A stretch of DNA of 64,000 nt from Streptomyces sp. SID5910. GTDB taxonomy: Bacteria > Actinomycetota > Actinomycetes > Streptomycetales > Streptomycetaceae. A model generated the notes under the pieces. The model saw only the letters and a list, made by a program, of their open reading frames with translations, was not told the origin of the DNA and made no database searches. The stretch is taken from NCBI RefSeq assembly GCF_009862125.1, contig NZ_WWHX01000398.1, forward strand, positions 1-64,000, written 5' to 3'. The position numbers and the translations under genes are program-made. Each line of letters opens with the position of its first letter. Position 1 is the first letter of the stretch. Shown here piece after piece: positions 42,571 to 51,362 of the stretch.

Positions 42571-43329
42571 ATGGCGTTCAAGGTTGGCGACAAGGTGGAG
42601 CACCGGACTTTCGGCAAGGGTGAGATCGTCTTCGGCCCGTTCGAGCACAGCGCGGGTCCGGATCATTACCTGATGAAGCAGGACTACAACGGCGCGCCCT
42701 TCACCTTGGCCGTCGGTGAAGCCATGACGCCGGCCGCGAAGTTCACGGTCGGTGACAAGGTGAAGGGCGCGTTCTCCGGCACCGTCTTCACCATCGCAGG
42801 CGGCCCCTTCCGCAATGGCGGGAATGAGTGGTACGCCACCCGGACGGCGAGTGGGGACGTCACCTCCAACGGTGCGGGCGTGCTTGTGGCCGTGGACCCG
42901 GAGCCGGCGCAGGACAAGGACGTCAAGGTCGGCGACGTCGTCCGCATCCTGGAGGATGAGGCATTCAACGCCGACGTCAAGGCGGGTGACCTCTTCGTCG
43001 TGAAGGCGCTCACCACCGACTTCTACGGGACTGAGATCCGTGTCAAGGTCGACGCCGAAGCCGGCGCCCGCATGACTCAGTGGGCCTTCCGCCCGCAGGA
43101 CTTCGAGAAGGTGGCGGCCGACAAGGTCGCCGTCGTCGACGGCAAGGTGTACGACCTGTCGGCCAGGTACCGCGACCAGGACGGCGACTACTGGACCTTC
43201 AAGGACGTCGCCGGCATTGTCCGCGGGCACTGTGCGGGTAGCAACCGCGACACATCTGCGTACATCGGCGCCTACAGCGACACCCTGTCGGACGCCATCG
43301 CGTCCTACGGCCCCCTCGTCCGCGTCTGA
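42571..43329 (+). CDS. Paralogue of the preceding SH3-like-repeat protein
   Basis: The 252-aa protein repeats the same plan: VGDKVEHRTFGKGEIVFGPF, VGDKVKGAFSG, VGDVVRILEDEAFN and a C-terminal KVYDLSARYRDQDGDYWTF. The ends (DAIASYGPLVRV here, KALAQYGPFTRV before) align clearly, so the pair arose by tandem duplication. A GGAGGAGAG site precedes the ATG and a terminator follows. Confidence 0.55.
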   Translation: MAFKVGDKVEHRTFGKGEIVFGPFEHSAGPDHYLMKQDYNGAPFTLAVGEAMTPAAKFTVGDKVKGAFSGTVFTIAGGPFRNGGNEWYATRTASGDVTSNGAGVLVAVDPEPAQDKDVKVGDVVRILEDEAFNADVKAGDLFVVKALTTDFYGTEIRVKVDAEAGARMTQWAFRPQDFEKVAADKVAVVDGKVYDLSARYRDQDGDYWTFKDVAGIVRGHCAGSNRDTSAYIGAYSDTLSDAIASYGPLVRV

Positions 43330-43334
43330 CCCTC

Positions 43335-43363
43335 AGCCCCCGGTGACTTCGGTCCCGGGGGCT
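43335..43363 (+). terminator. Hairpin terminator
   Basis: Arms AGCCCCCGG and CCGGGGGCT with an 11-nt loop, followed by TTCGG. Confidence 0.65.
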
Positions 43364-43397
43364 TTCGGCGTAGGAAGATCCGACGGAGGGGGTAGCG

Positions 43398-43751
43398 ATG
43401 TTCTTCGAGTTCAATCAGAACAACAGCGGGGGCGGCTTCGACTTCGACGCAGAGCGCGGCATCACGCACCACGTCATCGTGGAGGCCGACGACGCCGCGC
43501 ACGCGAACTACCGCGCGGAGCGGATCGGCCTCTACTTCGACGGTGACGGCGACTGCGCGTGCTGCGGCTACCGGTGGTCCGAACAGTGGGCCGCCGACAA
43601 GGGCGACGAGGTCCCAAGCATCTACGGCGAGGCCGTTCAGGACTACGACTTCCGGTACCGGTGGATGGGCGCGGACAGACCGGAGGCTTACGTCCACTTC
43701 GCCGACGGTCGCGTCCAGGGCTACGGCTTCGGCCCGAAGGTTCTGAAGTGA
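43398..43751 (+). CDS. Conserved actinophage-type hypothetical protein
   Basis: The 117-aa protein starts MFFEFNQNNSGGGFDFDAERG, a start that I associate with many actinophage hypotheticals. It has a CACCGYRW motif that may bind metal, and a beta-rich acidic body. GGAGGG precedes the ATG. Function unknown. Confidence 0.65.
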   Translation: MFFEFNQNNSGGGFDFDAERGITHHVIVEADDAAHANYRAERIGLYFDGDGDCACCGYRWSEQWAADKGDEVPSIYGEAVQDYDFRYRWMGADRPEAYVHFADGRVQGYGFGPKVLK

Positions 43752-43948
43752 CCGGCGCCTTCCACACCATCGACGCCGCGATGTCCCCCGCACTCGGCGA
43801 CGTCCGCAGCGCCGGCCCGGGTGACCTGGTCTACATCCTCCCCGACGCGACGACGAGGAAGGACTTCCCGAAGTACTGGGAGGCGGCGGGCGTTGCGTTG
43901 AGTCGGGGTGCGCAAGTGGTTGTTGTACGACGAGGGGAGACCGGATGA
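43748..43948 (+). CDS. Hypothetical protein, 66 aa
   Basis: A small alpha/beta protein (MTGAFHTIDAAMSP...GDLVYILPDATTRKD...GAQVVVVRRGETG), GTG start overlapping the previous stop. No family recognised. Confidence 0.5.
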   Translation: MTGAFHTIDAAMSPALGDVRSAGPGDLVYILPDATTRKDFPKYWEAAGVALSRGAQVVVVRRGETG

Positions 43949-44082
43949 CCGAGCGTGAGAAGTTCGAAGCCAACGTCGAGGCAGAGGTGATCACCTGCGT
44001 GGAGACGGAGGACGTGGAGGACTTCATGCTGTCCTTCCGCTGCATGCTGACCACCTTCCTGACCACGACGGAGGAGAACTGA
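43945..44082 (+). CDS. Hypothetical protein, 45 aa
   Basis: An acidic, Thr-rich peptide (MTEREKFEANVEAEVITCVE...) that starts with an ATGA overlap and whose stop shares a base with the next ATG. No family recognised. Confidence 0.45.
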   Translation: MTEREKFEANVEAEVITCVETEDVEDFMLSFRCMLTTFLTTTEEN

Positions 44083-44282
44083 TGGACATCAAGCCGGGGC
44101 ACTTCTACAGGGACCGCGACGGTGACGTCTGGCAGGCCGTATCCCCGAACGCGCTGATGTTCGCGGCGAACAGGGACCGTGGTCCGGACGTCATCCCGTT
44201 CGACATCCTCCCGGCGGAGACCGTCGAGCGTCAGGACGGCCCGCTTACGGAGGTCCGGCCGATGGGTTGGGAGGAGGTCTGA
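44082..44282 (+). CDS. phiSA1p31-like hypothetical protein
   Basis: The 66-aa protein begins MDIKPGHFYRDRDGDVWQAVSPN, similar to the GDxW segment of phiSA1p31-related proteins. Coupled on both sides. Confidence 0.5.
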   Translation: MDIKPGHFYRDRDGDVWQAVSPNALMFAANRDRGPDVIPFDILPAETVERQDGPLTEVRPMGWEEV

Positions 44283-44563
44283 TGGCACGCCGCCTCGTCA
44301 GCGACGACCAGCAGGTGTTCCGCGTCCTCGTCGTCCGACGGCAGCGCAGGGACAACCCCGACTGGGAGCGGGGCAACATCGACTCCCCGCGGTTCTTCTG
44401 GGACGGCCCGGAGTACACCACGGCCTACGGTCCGTACAACGCCGTAGGCACCGCCCGCGGGCAGCTCACGTTCCACACGGTAGACGCCTACGGCGAGCCG
44501 ATGAAGGACGTGGTGAGCGGCTGTATCCAGCGGGCTCACACGACGTGGGAGGACGTCCAGTGA
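44282..44563 (+). CDS. Hypothetical protein, paralogue of the next gene
   Basis: The 93-aa protein shares VFRVLVVRR...YTTAYGPYNAVGTARGQ...TTWEDVQ with the following product (VFRVVERW...VIVYGPYTALSAARGT...AVWEEVE). This suggests tandem duplication of a small fold of unknown role. Confidence 0.55.
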   Translation: MARRLVSDDQQVFRVLVVRRQRRDNPDWERGNIDSPRFFWDGPEYTTAYGPYNAVGTARGQLTFHTVDAYGEPMKDVVSGCIQRAHTTWEDVQ

Positions 44564-44775
44564 GCCGGTCTATCGGCATCGAAGACAACGAGGTGTTCCG
44601 TGTCGTCGAGCGCTGGACACGGTCTGACGGTTCAACGGGCGTGATCGTCTACGGCCCGTACACCGCGCTTTCGGCGGCCCGTGGGACGCGCAGCCGTGAA
44701 CGACGGTCGCCGATGGCCGACAGTTCGGTGTTCACCATCGACCGTGCTCCGGCTGTGTGGGAGGAAGTCGAGTGA
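44560..44775 (+). CDS. Hypothetical protein, paralogue of the preceding gene
   Basis: This 71-aa protein is a shorter copy of the fold encoded just upstream. GTG start overlaps the previous stop and the end overlaps the next GTG. Confidence 0.55.
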   Translation: MSRSIGIEDNEVFRVVERWTRSDGSTGVIVYGPYTALSAARGTRSRERRSPMADSSVFTIDRAPAVWEEVE

Positions 44776-44906
44776 ACGTCCGTGAGCCCAACATGCGCAT
44801 CGTCCACGCCCTCCCCGACATGGAGCCCGTCGAGTTCGACAAGCCGCGAAGCGTGTACGCCTCGTGGATCACGGAGGAACTGATGAGGGAGACGGAGGAA
44901 GGGTGA
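44772..44906 (+). CDS. Hypothetical protein, 44 aa
   Basis: An acidic peptide (MNVREPNMRIVHALPDMEPV...) coupled by GTGA overlaps on both sides. No family recognised. Confidence 0.45.
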   Translation: MNVREPNMRIVHALPDMEPVEFDKPRSVYASWITEELMRETEEG

Positions 44907-45193
44907 GGATCATGGACGCCGACAACTCCATGGAGGCGCAGTGCGCGCCGTACCGGAGTCGGCTGCGGGCTGAGCCGTTCGCGTCGATCGTCCCGGATCG
45001 ACGTCCGGAGGTGAAATACCACGCGGGTCTAGGACTGGCGAAGCTCGCGGTTGGCTACCTGGGCTGGGGTCGGACGGTTCGAGGCGGGGAGATCTATGAG
45101 CGCACGGCCGACGGGTGGTCGCTCCTGTTCCGCGTCGAGTCCGGCACCCCCGCCGACGAACTTCCCTGGAGGCTGAATGACCAACCCCAGTAA
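44903..45193 (+). CDS. Hypothetical protein, 96 aa
   Basis: Mixed alpha/beta protein (GLGLAKLAVGYLGWGRTVRGGEIYERTADGWSLL) starting with GTG, or ATG at 44912. Its last 17 bases overlap the resolvase gene. No family recognised. Confidence 0.5.
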   Translation: MRIMDADNSMEAQCAPYRSRLRAEPFASIVPDRRPEVKYHAGLGLAKLAVGYLGWGRTVRGGEIYERTADGWSLLFRVESGTPADELPWRLNDQPQ

Positions 45194-45584
45194 GGCCAAG
45201 GGAACCGCCTGGGAGTCGGCGTTCGTCGCATACCTTCGCGAGCACCACAACCCCGACGCACGTCGCAATGTGCAGATGGGCGCGAAGGACATCGGTGACG
45301 TGGATGGGTACTTCCTCCACGCGGCAGAGCTGAAGGCAGAGAAGTCCATCACCCTCGCCGACTACATCGCGCAGGCCAACCGCGAAGCCATCCACGCCGG
45401 CCAGCCCTTCGGGTGCGCGGTGGTGAAGCGGCGCATGAAGGGGACGGCCGACGGCTACGTCGTGAGGGACGTGCGGACGGACGTCAGGCTCGTGACTCGG
45501 CTGAAGATCATGGAGGAGGCGCTCCAGGATGCCGACTACGACCGCTGGTGCGACATAGACGAGGAGCTAAGGGAGGCAGCGTGA
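45177..45584 (+). CDS. Holliday-junction-resolvase-like nuclease
   Basis: The 135-aa protein has the PD-(D/E)XK layout of archaeal Hjc-type and phage resolvases: KGTAWESAFVAYLRE (catalytic Glu), KDIGDVDGYF (Asp), ELKAEKSI (ExK). It would resolve branched DNA before packaging. GGAGG precedes the ATG, inside the upstream gene. Confidence 0.75.
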   Translation: MTNPSKAKGTAWESAFVAYLREHHNPDARRNVQMGAKDIGDVDGYFLHAAELKAEKSITLADYIAQANREAIHAGQPFGCAVVKRRMKGTADGYVVRDVRTDVRLVTRLKIMEEALQDADYDRWCDIDEELREAA

Positions 45585-45760
45585 AGCGCACCGTCACCTT
45601 CACGGGAATTCTGGAGTACGACCCTGCGGACTACAGCACGGACCCGGAGGAGCGTGTCGACTTCGCGCTGACGCACGGCGACAAGCACGCCGACTACTTC
45701 CTCTTTCACACGGGAGAGGTGCGGGTCGTCGACGACCACAACAGTAACCCGGGCGAGTAG
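45581..45760 (+). CDS. Hypothetical protein, 59 aa
   Basis: A small beta-rich acidic protein (MKRTVTFTGILEYDPADYST...), GTG start overlapping the resolvase stop. No family recognised. Confidence 0.45.
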   Translation: MKRTVTFTGILEYDPADYSTDPEERVDFALTHGDKHADYFLFHTGEVRVVDDHNSNPGE

Positions 45761-45762
45761 CC

Positions 45763-45780
45763 GCGTAAAACGACTCACGC
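45763..45780. promoter_or_regulatory. 18-bp dyad operator-like motif
   Basis: GCGTAAAACGACTCACGC, the reference copy of the scattered motif, lies between the resolvase unit and the primase unit, just before a terminator. Positions symmetrical about the centre: GCGT.A..CG..T.ACGC. Confidence 0.6.
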
Positions 45781-45804
45781 GGCAGCGCCGCCAAGCACTG
45801 ACAC

Positions 45805-45829
45805 AGGGGCGCCCTCCGGGGCGCCCCTT
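45805..45829 (+). terminator. Hairpin terminator
   Basis: AGGGGCGCCC and GGGCGCCCCT arms with a short loop are followed by TTTGG. It ends the upstream small-gene unit. Confidence 0.7.
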
Positions 45830-45854
45830 TGGTATGCACGAGAGGGGAGAGACC

Positions 45855-48347
45855 TTGCGACTGTCCGACATCCTGGGGCGGCTGGAGGGGGTCGAAGAAG
45901 ATCACGACGGCCACCTTGCGCTGTGCCCCCAGCACAACGACCGTGCGCATCCGTCACTGAAGCTCACGCTCAAGACTGACGGCATGCTCCTCATGGTCTG
46001 CCGGACCGGGTGCCCGAAGCCGAAGATCCTGGAGAAGATGCGGCTGCGGGAGTCCGACCTCTACGACGTCGTGAACGACCTGGGCGCGAGCACCATTTCC
46101 GCACGGGCGCCGGAGAGCATCGGCCCCGGGGAGATAGCCGGCCTGCGGACCCTCGTCGACGACTGCACGCACGCGCTCCAGGACACGTCTCCGCATCCGT
46201 GGGCGGAGGACACGCGAGGCTACGCGGCCCGACGCTTCGGTCTGAGCGTCGAACAGTGCGCAGACCTCGACGTCGGCTTCTACGACCCTGCGTACTCGCG
46301 GCCGTTCCCCTGGCTCTCCCGTGGCTTCACGCGGTACCCGCGGCTGACGGTCCCTCTGACCGGCTTCGACGGCGTGATCCGTGGCCTTCAGGGGCGCGAC
46401 CTGTCGACGAAGTGCCCCGCCCGCTGGGTCTCCCTGACGAACGTCGACGGCAAGCAGTGGGCGAAGTACGGCGTGTTCCGCTCCGGCGCCGGGTACGACA
46501 CGGTCCTCATCTGCGAGGGGCCGGGCGACGCTCTGACGGCCGTCGGCGCGGGCTACGACTCCGTAGCCATCCGCGGCGCTGGGCTCGCTCGTAACGCGGC
46601 TCTCGTCGCCGAACTGGCCGACGGCCTGCGGGACCTGGACGTCGTCATTGCCGGCGACCGGGACCGGGCAGGAGCGGGGTTCACCGACTCACTGGCCGTC
46701 GCCCTCGTCCGCGCGGGCGTCATGGTGCGTCGTCTGGAGATCCCGCACGACGGCGATGACCTCACCGACTGGCGCGAGCGCGACACCGAAGCCTTCCCCG
46801 GGCAGCTCCACGCAGCCGTGCGAGCGGCGTCGGTCGTCGAATTGGAGGCACCGAAACCGGAGCCGGTGACGGCGAAGGACGAGGACGACGTCAACGCCAC
46901 TGACGCCGCCCTTCAGACCATGTCGCAGTCGGCCCGGGAAGCCTTCGACCTCACCGACGTTGGCGTTGCCGTCCGCCTCCGCGACTACATGGCTCGCTCC
47001 GGTGGGGGGGTGCGCTACGCATCTGGACTCGGCTTCCTCGTCTGGGACGGGAAGGTGTGGGCGCCGGGGAACGACGAGGTTAGGACGGCGCTGCTTCAGA
47101 TGGGTGCGGAGCTGATCGCGTCGGGCGACGACGGGGCGCGAAAGATTGCGCTGCGGGCGCTGACCAACCGGGCCATCGAAGACATCATCAAGGTTCTGCC
47201 GTCGGTGCCCGGCGTCCCAGCGTCGGCGGGCGACTTCGACGCGGACCCGGAACTCCTGTCCGTCGCGAACGGGACCGTCAACCTCCGTACGAAGGAGCTG
47301 CGCCCGCACGATCCCTCAGACATGATCACCCGTCGCCTCGACGTCGCGTACCGTCCGGGTGCGAAGGCGGAGAGGTGGGAGACCTTCCTGACGGAGATCT
47401 TCCCCGCGCATCCGGAGCTTCCCGCCTTCATGCGACGGCTCGTCGGGTACGGGGTCACAGGCAGCACCGCAGAGCAGTGCTTCGTGTTCATGCACGGTCA
47501 GGGGGCGAACGGGAAGTCAGCCTTCCTTGACGCCCTGATCTACGTCTTCCGCGGTGTCGTGAAGTCGACGGAGTTCAGCACCTTCGAGCAACGCACGGCC
47601 GTGGGCCAGGCGTCGCCAGAATTGGCCGCTCTCCGCGGGGCGCGGCTCGTGACGGCGAGCGAAACGGAGAAGTACTCCCGTCTTGCGGAGGCCCTCGTGA
47701 AGCAGTTGACGGGTGGCGACCCGGTGACGTGCCGTGCGCTGTACGGCAACCCGTTCACCTACGTGCCCAGCTTCCTCCTCATGGTCGCTGGCAACTACAA
47801 GCCGGCCATCCTGTCACAGGACTTGGGTGTGTGGAGGCGCGTCAAGTTGGTCCCATTCGAAGCCACGTTCCGCGGCTCGAAGGCGGACACGTCCCTTCCC
47901 GCGACCCTGCGGGGAGAGGCGGAGGGCATCCTCGCCTGGGCCGTTGGCGGCGCCGCGGAGTGGTACGCCCACGGCCTCCAGGAGCCCGACTCCATCGCCA
48001 CAGCCACGCAGGACTATCGGGAGAGCGAAGACCGCCTTGCGGAGTTCCTCGCGGCCCGGTGCGTCGAAGAGGCGGACGCCCGTGTTGCCCCCATGGCCAT
48101 CCGCCGTGCCTACGCGGAGTGGGCAGAGGACGCCGGCCTGAGCCGGAAGGAAGTGCTCTCCGGCTGGGCGCTGGGCGTGGAACTGGAGTCCCGCAACTTC
48201 GCGAAGGTCAAGCGGGGCGGGCGCTGGGGCTTCGAAGGGCTGCGGCTGAAGACGGATACGGAACTCCAGATGGATTCCGCCACGGGGGCGGACGACGACA
48301 CGACCACTGACACGGACATCTTCGGGCAACAGAAGGAGGCAGCGTGA
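45855..48347 (+). CDS. DNA primase-helicase (TOPRIM primase, D5-like helicase)
   Basis: The 830-aa protein has a zinc-binding start (CPQHNDRAHPSL...CRTGCPK), TOPRIM motifs LICEGPGDAL and VIAGDRDRAGAG, and a C-terminal superfamily III/D5-like helicase with Walker A HGQGANGKSAF. It primes and unwinds DNA at the phage fork. I chose the TTG at 45855, which has GAGGGGAGAG upstream, over the ATG at 45834, which lies in the terminator tail without a binding site. Confidence 0.88.
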   Translation: MRLSDILGRLEGVEEDHDGHLALCPQHNDRAHPSLKLTLKTDGMLLMVCRTGCPKPKILEKMRLRESDLYDVVNDLGASTISARAPESIGPGEIAGLRTLVDDCTHALQDTSPHPWAEDTRGYAARRFGLSVEQCADLDVGFYDPAYSRPFPWLSRGFTRYPRLTVPLTGFDGVIRGLQGRDLSTKCPARWVSLTNVDGKQWAKYGVFRSGAGYDTVLICEGPGDALTAVGAGYDSVAIRGAGLARNAALVAELADGLRDLDVVIAGDRDRAGAGFTDSLAVALVRAGVMVRRLEIPHDGDDLTDWRERDTEAFPGQLHAAVRAASVVELEAPKPEPVTAKDEDDVNATDAALQTMSQSAREAFDLTDVGVAVRLRDYMARSGGGVRYASGLGFLVWDGKVWAPGNDEVRTALLQMGAELIASGDDGARKIALRALTNRAIEDIIKVLPSVPGVPASAGDFDADPELLSVANGTVNLRTKELRPHDPSDMITRRLDVAYRPGAKAERWETFLTEIFPAHPELPAFMRRLVGYGVTGSTAEQCFVFMHGQGANGKSAFLDALIYVFRGVVKSTEFSTFEQRTAVGQASPELAALRGARLVTASETEKYSRLAEALVKQLTGGDPVTCRALYGNPFTYVPSFLLMVAGNYKPAILSQDLGVWRRVKLVPFEATFRGSKADTSLPATLRGEAEGILAWAVGGAAEWYAHGLQEPDSIATATQDYRESEDRLAEFLAARCVEEADARVAPMAIRRAYAEWAEDAGLSRKEVLSGWALGVELESRNFAKVKRGGRWGFEGLRLKTDTELQMDSATGADDDTTTDTDIFGQQKEAA

Positions 48348-48769
48348 GCGAGGAACTAGCCGCCTACGTCGTGACGACAGGCGAGTACAGCGACTACAGG
48401 ATCAGGGGCGTCTTCTTCGACGAGGCTTCCGCGCGTCGCTACGCCGACGGTCTCAGCGACAGCGATGTGGAGGTGGAGGAGTACCCGGCTCGCGGCCCGG
48501 AGTTTGTGGCTGGACGCGACATCTTCATCTGGACACGGGTCGACGCGAGGACCGGGGACGTCATGCGTGAGTGGTCGTCGGTCTCTGTCCGCGATGCGGG
48601 GGACCACGATGGGCAGTGCTCGACACGCGTCTACTCGTCGAGCATGACCATAGGTCAGGTACTGGAGTACACCGTCAGCACCATCGCCGACGTGACGCAG
48701 GAGGAGCGAGCCCGCAAGTCCCACGCGGAGCACGTCGCGAAGAAGCGCGCGGAGGTGATGGGGCTTTGA
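48344..48769 (+). CDS. Hypothetical protein between primase and polymerase
   Basis: The 141-aa protein (LAAYVVTTGEYSDYRIRGVFFDEASARRYADG) resembles small phage proteins with an YVV..G.YS...I.GVF...A pattern (DUF7336-like). Overlaps on both sides tie it to the replication operon. Confidence 0.6.
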   Translation: MSEELAAYVVTTGEYSDYRIRGVFFDEASARRYADGLSDSDVEVEEYPARGPEFVAGRDIFIWTRVDARTGDVMREWSSVSVRDAGDHDGQCSTRVYSSSMTIGQVLEYTVSTIADVTQEERARKSHAEHVAKKRAEVMGL

Positions 48770-50685
48770 AGTACTTCCCCTACACCATCGCGGGCGAAGA
48801 GACGACGACCCGCGTCCCGGAGACGGCCGCGGACCTCGATGAGTTCCGGCGGTGGACGGAGCGCAAGGCGTCGGCCGGCGAGATGATCGGGGCGGACACG
48901 GAGACGACGGGGCTCGACACGTTCTCCCCGACGTACCGCCTCCGAACCGCCCAGTTCGGAGACGCCCGAGACGCATGGGTCCTCCAGACCGAAGTCAGTG
49001 ACCGCACGGCGGAGGCGGCTCGCTGGGCGTTCGACGTCCTGCCCCGCCTCGTCTTCCACAACGCCACCTTCGACATGCTCGTCCTTGACCGGCACCTGGG
49101 CGTCCCCCTGGCGTCGATGGCACCGAAGGTGACCGACTCGAAGATCATCGCCCACCTCTTCGACTCGCGGCCCCGGCACGAGGGCGGATACGGTCTGAAG
49201 CTGAAGGAACTGTGCGCGCGGGACGTCGACCCGAACGCCCCCGATACGCAGGAAGACCTCACCGCCGTCTTCCGCAGCATCGGGGAGACGAAGGCGACGG
49301 GGTGGCGGAAGATCGACATCAACCACCCGACTTACCTTCAGTACGCCGGTTTGGACGCCATCCTCGTTTCCCGATGGCTCCCTGTCGGCGTCGAGCGGCT
49401 TCGAAAGGTCGGAGTCCGTCAGGCACTCGTGGACTTCGAGCACCGTGTCATGGTCGTGTGCGCGGAGATGGAGCGCCGCGGGATGCTCGTCGACCAGGAC
49501 TACGTGCGCAACCTCGTCGACCGCCTGGAGGAGGAGGCGGCACTCCACGCCGGCAAGGCGTCGAAGTACGGCGTCACGTCGGTCAACGCCCCGAAGCAGG
49601 TTGCCACGGCGCTCGTCGGCATGGGGGAGACGCTCACGGAGCGGACGGACTCCGGCAATCTGAAGGTGGATAAGGAGATCCTCCAGTCGCTTGCCGACGT
49701 CGACCGCAACTGGGAGCGCATCGGGGCTCGCACGCCCAACCCCCTGGCGGACGCTGTTCTCCGCAGCAAGCGTGCGGGGAAGTGGGCGAAGAGCTACGGC
49801 GTCGCCATGCGTGACGGCCTCGACGGCGCCGGGCGACTGCATCCGAAGATCTCCAGCCTTGCCGCACGGACGGCCCGCATGTCGATCTCGTCGCCCCCGC
49901 TCCAGCAACTCCCGTCGGGTGACTGGACGATCCGTCGCGCGCTCCTGGCCGACGAGGGGCACCGCATCATCAGCGTGGACTACTCCGCCGTGGAGATGCG
50001 CGTCCTGGCGGCCCTGGCGGACGAGAAGACGATGAAGAGCGCCATCGCGGAGGGGCGCGACCTCCACGACTTCACCGCCGAACTCATCTGGGGCCCCAGC
50101 TTCACGACGGCGCACCGAAAGATCGGTAAGGGGGTCGGCTTCGGCAAGGTCTACGGAGGCGGCGCGACCACCCTGTCCCGGCAGACAGGCGCCCCGCTCG
50201 ACGAGGTGAAGGCGGCCGTCGCCGCGTATGACCGGGTCTATCCCGGCATCAAGCGGTACAGCCGCACGGTCCAGCGTCAGGCACGCGCCAACGGCTACGT
50301 CGTCGTCACGCCCACGGGTCGGCGGGTGCCGCTGGACCGGGACCGGGTTTACGCCGCGACGAACTACGCCGTGCAGAGCACCGCTCGTGACGTCCTGTGC
50401 CAAGCGCTCCTGAACATGCATGACAGGGGGCTGACGGACTTCCTCTATCTCCCTATCCATGACGAGTGCCTCGGATCGGCGCCGGCTGACATCGCGGAGG
50501 ACGTGGCGAAGGAGATCGGCGACGCCATGGCGATGGACTTCTTCGGAGTCCCGCTCGACACGGACCCGGAGGTCGGTGGCCGGAGCTGGGGGAGCCTCTA
50601 CATGAAGTTGCCGAACGGCAAGTACGACGAGGCCCTCCGCGCCCGGGAAGACGAGTGGTACGCGCGTATGGGGCTCGCAGCGTGA
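48766..50685 (+). CDS. DNA polymerase I-like (family A)
   Basis: The 639-aa protein has an N-terminal 3'-5' exonuclease domain (GADTETTGLDTF; NATFDMLVLDRHL). It also has polymerase motifs A (SVDYSAVEMRVLAAL), B (RKIGKGVGFGKVYGGG) and C (LPIHDECLG). It lacks the 5' nuclease of host Pol I. The start is a TTG overlapping the upstream stop, with GGAGG nearby. Confidence 0.92.
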   Translation: MKYFPYTIAGEETTTRVPETAADLDEFRRWTERKASAGEMIGADTETTGLDTFSPTYRLRTAQFGDARDAWVLQTEVSDRTAEAARWAFDVLPRLVFHNATFDMLVLDRHLGVPLASMAPKVTDSKIIAHLFDSRPRHEGGYGLKLKELCARDVDPNAPDTQEDLTAVFRSIGETKATGWRKIDINHPTYLQYAGLDAILVSRWLPVGVERLRKVGVRQALVDFEHRVMVVCAEMERRGMLVDQDYVRNLVDRLEEEAALHAGKASKYGVTSVNAPKQVATALVGMGETLTERTDSGNLKVDKEILQSLADVDRNWERIGARTPNPLADAVLRSKRAGKWAKSYGVAMRDGLDGAGRLHPKISSLAARTARMSISSPPLQQLPSGDWTIRRALLADEGHRIISVDYSAVEMRVLAALADEKTMKSAIAEGRDLHDFTAELIWGPSFTTAHRKIGKGVGFGKVYGGGATTLSRQTGAPLDEVKAAVAAYDRVYPGIKRYSRTVQRQARANGYVVVTPTGRRVPLDRDRVYAATNYAVQSTARDVLCQALLNMHDRGLTDFLYLPIHDECLGSAPADIAEDVAKEIGDAMAMDFFGVPLDTDPEVGGRSWGSLYMKLPNGKYDEALRAREDEWYARMGLAA

Positions 50686-51059
50686 CCCCCGCCCGCCTCG
50701 CACCCCCGACCACGGGGCGCGTAACCGCAGTTGACCGCATGGTGGCGGGATCTCGTCCCTCTGCTGTGCGGTCCGTGCCGCGCCCCATGCGCATCACGCC
50801 CCTTCTTCGGCCGCCTGAGCCTCCGTCCGGCCCCTCCCGCCGTGACACTCTGCGACGGTGGGAGGAGTCGGATGAGTGGTCCTGTGCCTACTGTGACGCC
50901 GCATTTACACAAATGGTTGTAGCAGAGGTGGACCATGTTCGTCCGCTTGCGAAGGGCGGGGTTCACCATCCGTTCAACTTGGCCCCATCGTGCGGTCCCT
51001 GCAACCGCGCGAAAGGCGACACGGATGTCATGTCTTGGCTGGCACAAAAGCACAGGTGA
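50682..51059 (+). CDS. HNH endonuclease after the polymerase gene
   Basis: The C-terminal half of this 125-aa protein has CAYCDAAFTQMVVAEVDHVRPLAKGG, then NLAPSCGPCNRAKG, the McrA/HNH zinc form. The N-terminal part is Pro/Arg-rich and may be untranslated if a later start is used. It could be a homing enzyme beside polymerase. Confidence 0.8.
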   Translation: MTPARLAPPTTGRVTAVDRMVAGSRPSAVRSVPRPMRITPLLRPPEPPSGPSRRDTLRRWEESDEWSCAYCDAAFTQMVVAEVDHVRPLAKGGVHHPFNLAPSCGPCNRAKGDTDVMSWLAQKHR

Positions 51060-51362
51060 GAGCCTGACGGCCCACGATCGGGCGGTCACGCAAGGCGACC
51101 TACCGAGACTCACGGGTCGGCGTGGCGAAGTTGTGAAGATAACGACTTGATCACGCTAAGAAGTTGAACAGTGAGACATCTCGGCCGACATATGCCCAGG
51201 TGAGATTGGTCGGCCGACATACGACGTCCGTTCGGCCGGTTTGACCTAATCGGACTATCCATCACAAAGCGGCCCTACAGGTGGAGTTGATCCGGCCGCT
51301 TGTTCGTTGCTTGTGGAGGTTGTGTGACCTACAGTCCAAGTCACGTCACAGACGGACAGCGA
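51060..51362. other. Non-coding region with GGCCGACATA repeats, hairpin and promoter
   Basis: Two copies of TCGGCCGACATA lie at 51181-51192 and 51210-51221, with a partial copy near 51231. A perfect 8-bp inverted repeat AAGCGGCC (51267-51274) / GGCCGCTT (51294-51301) follows. A good promoter TTGCTT-N17-TACAGT (51307-51335) precedes the gene at 51363. The GACATA boxes match those in the promoters at 31108, 54087 and 56375. This is an operator or replication-origin candidate. Confidence 0.5.

Noticed and set aside
48655-50703. 682-codon minus-strand open frame opposite the DNA polymerase
   Set aside because: The plus strand encodes clear polymerase motifs; the antisense frame has none and is Arg/Asp/Val-biased as expected for GC-rich shadows.
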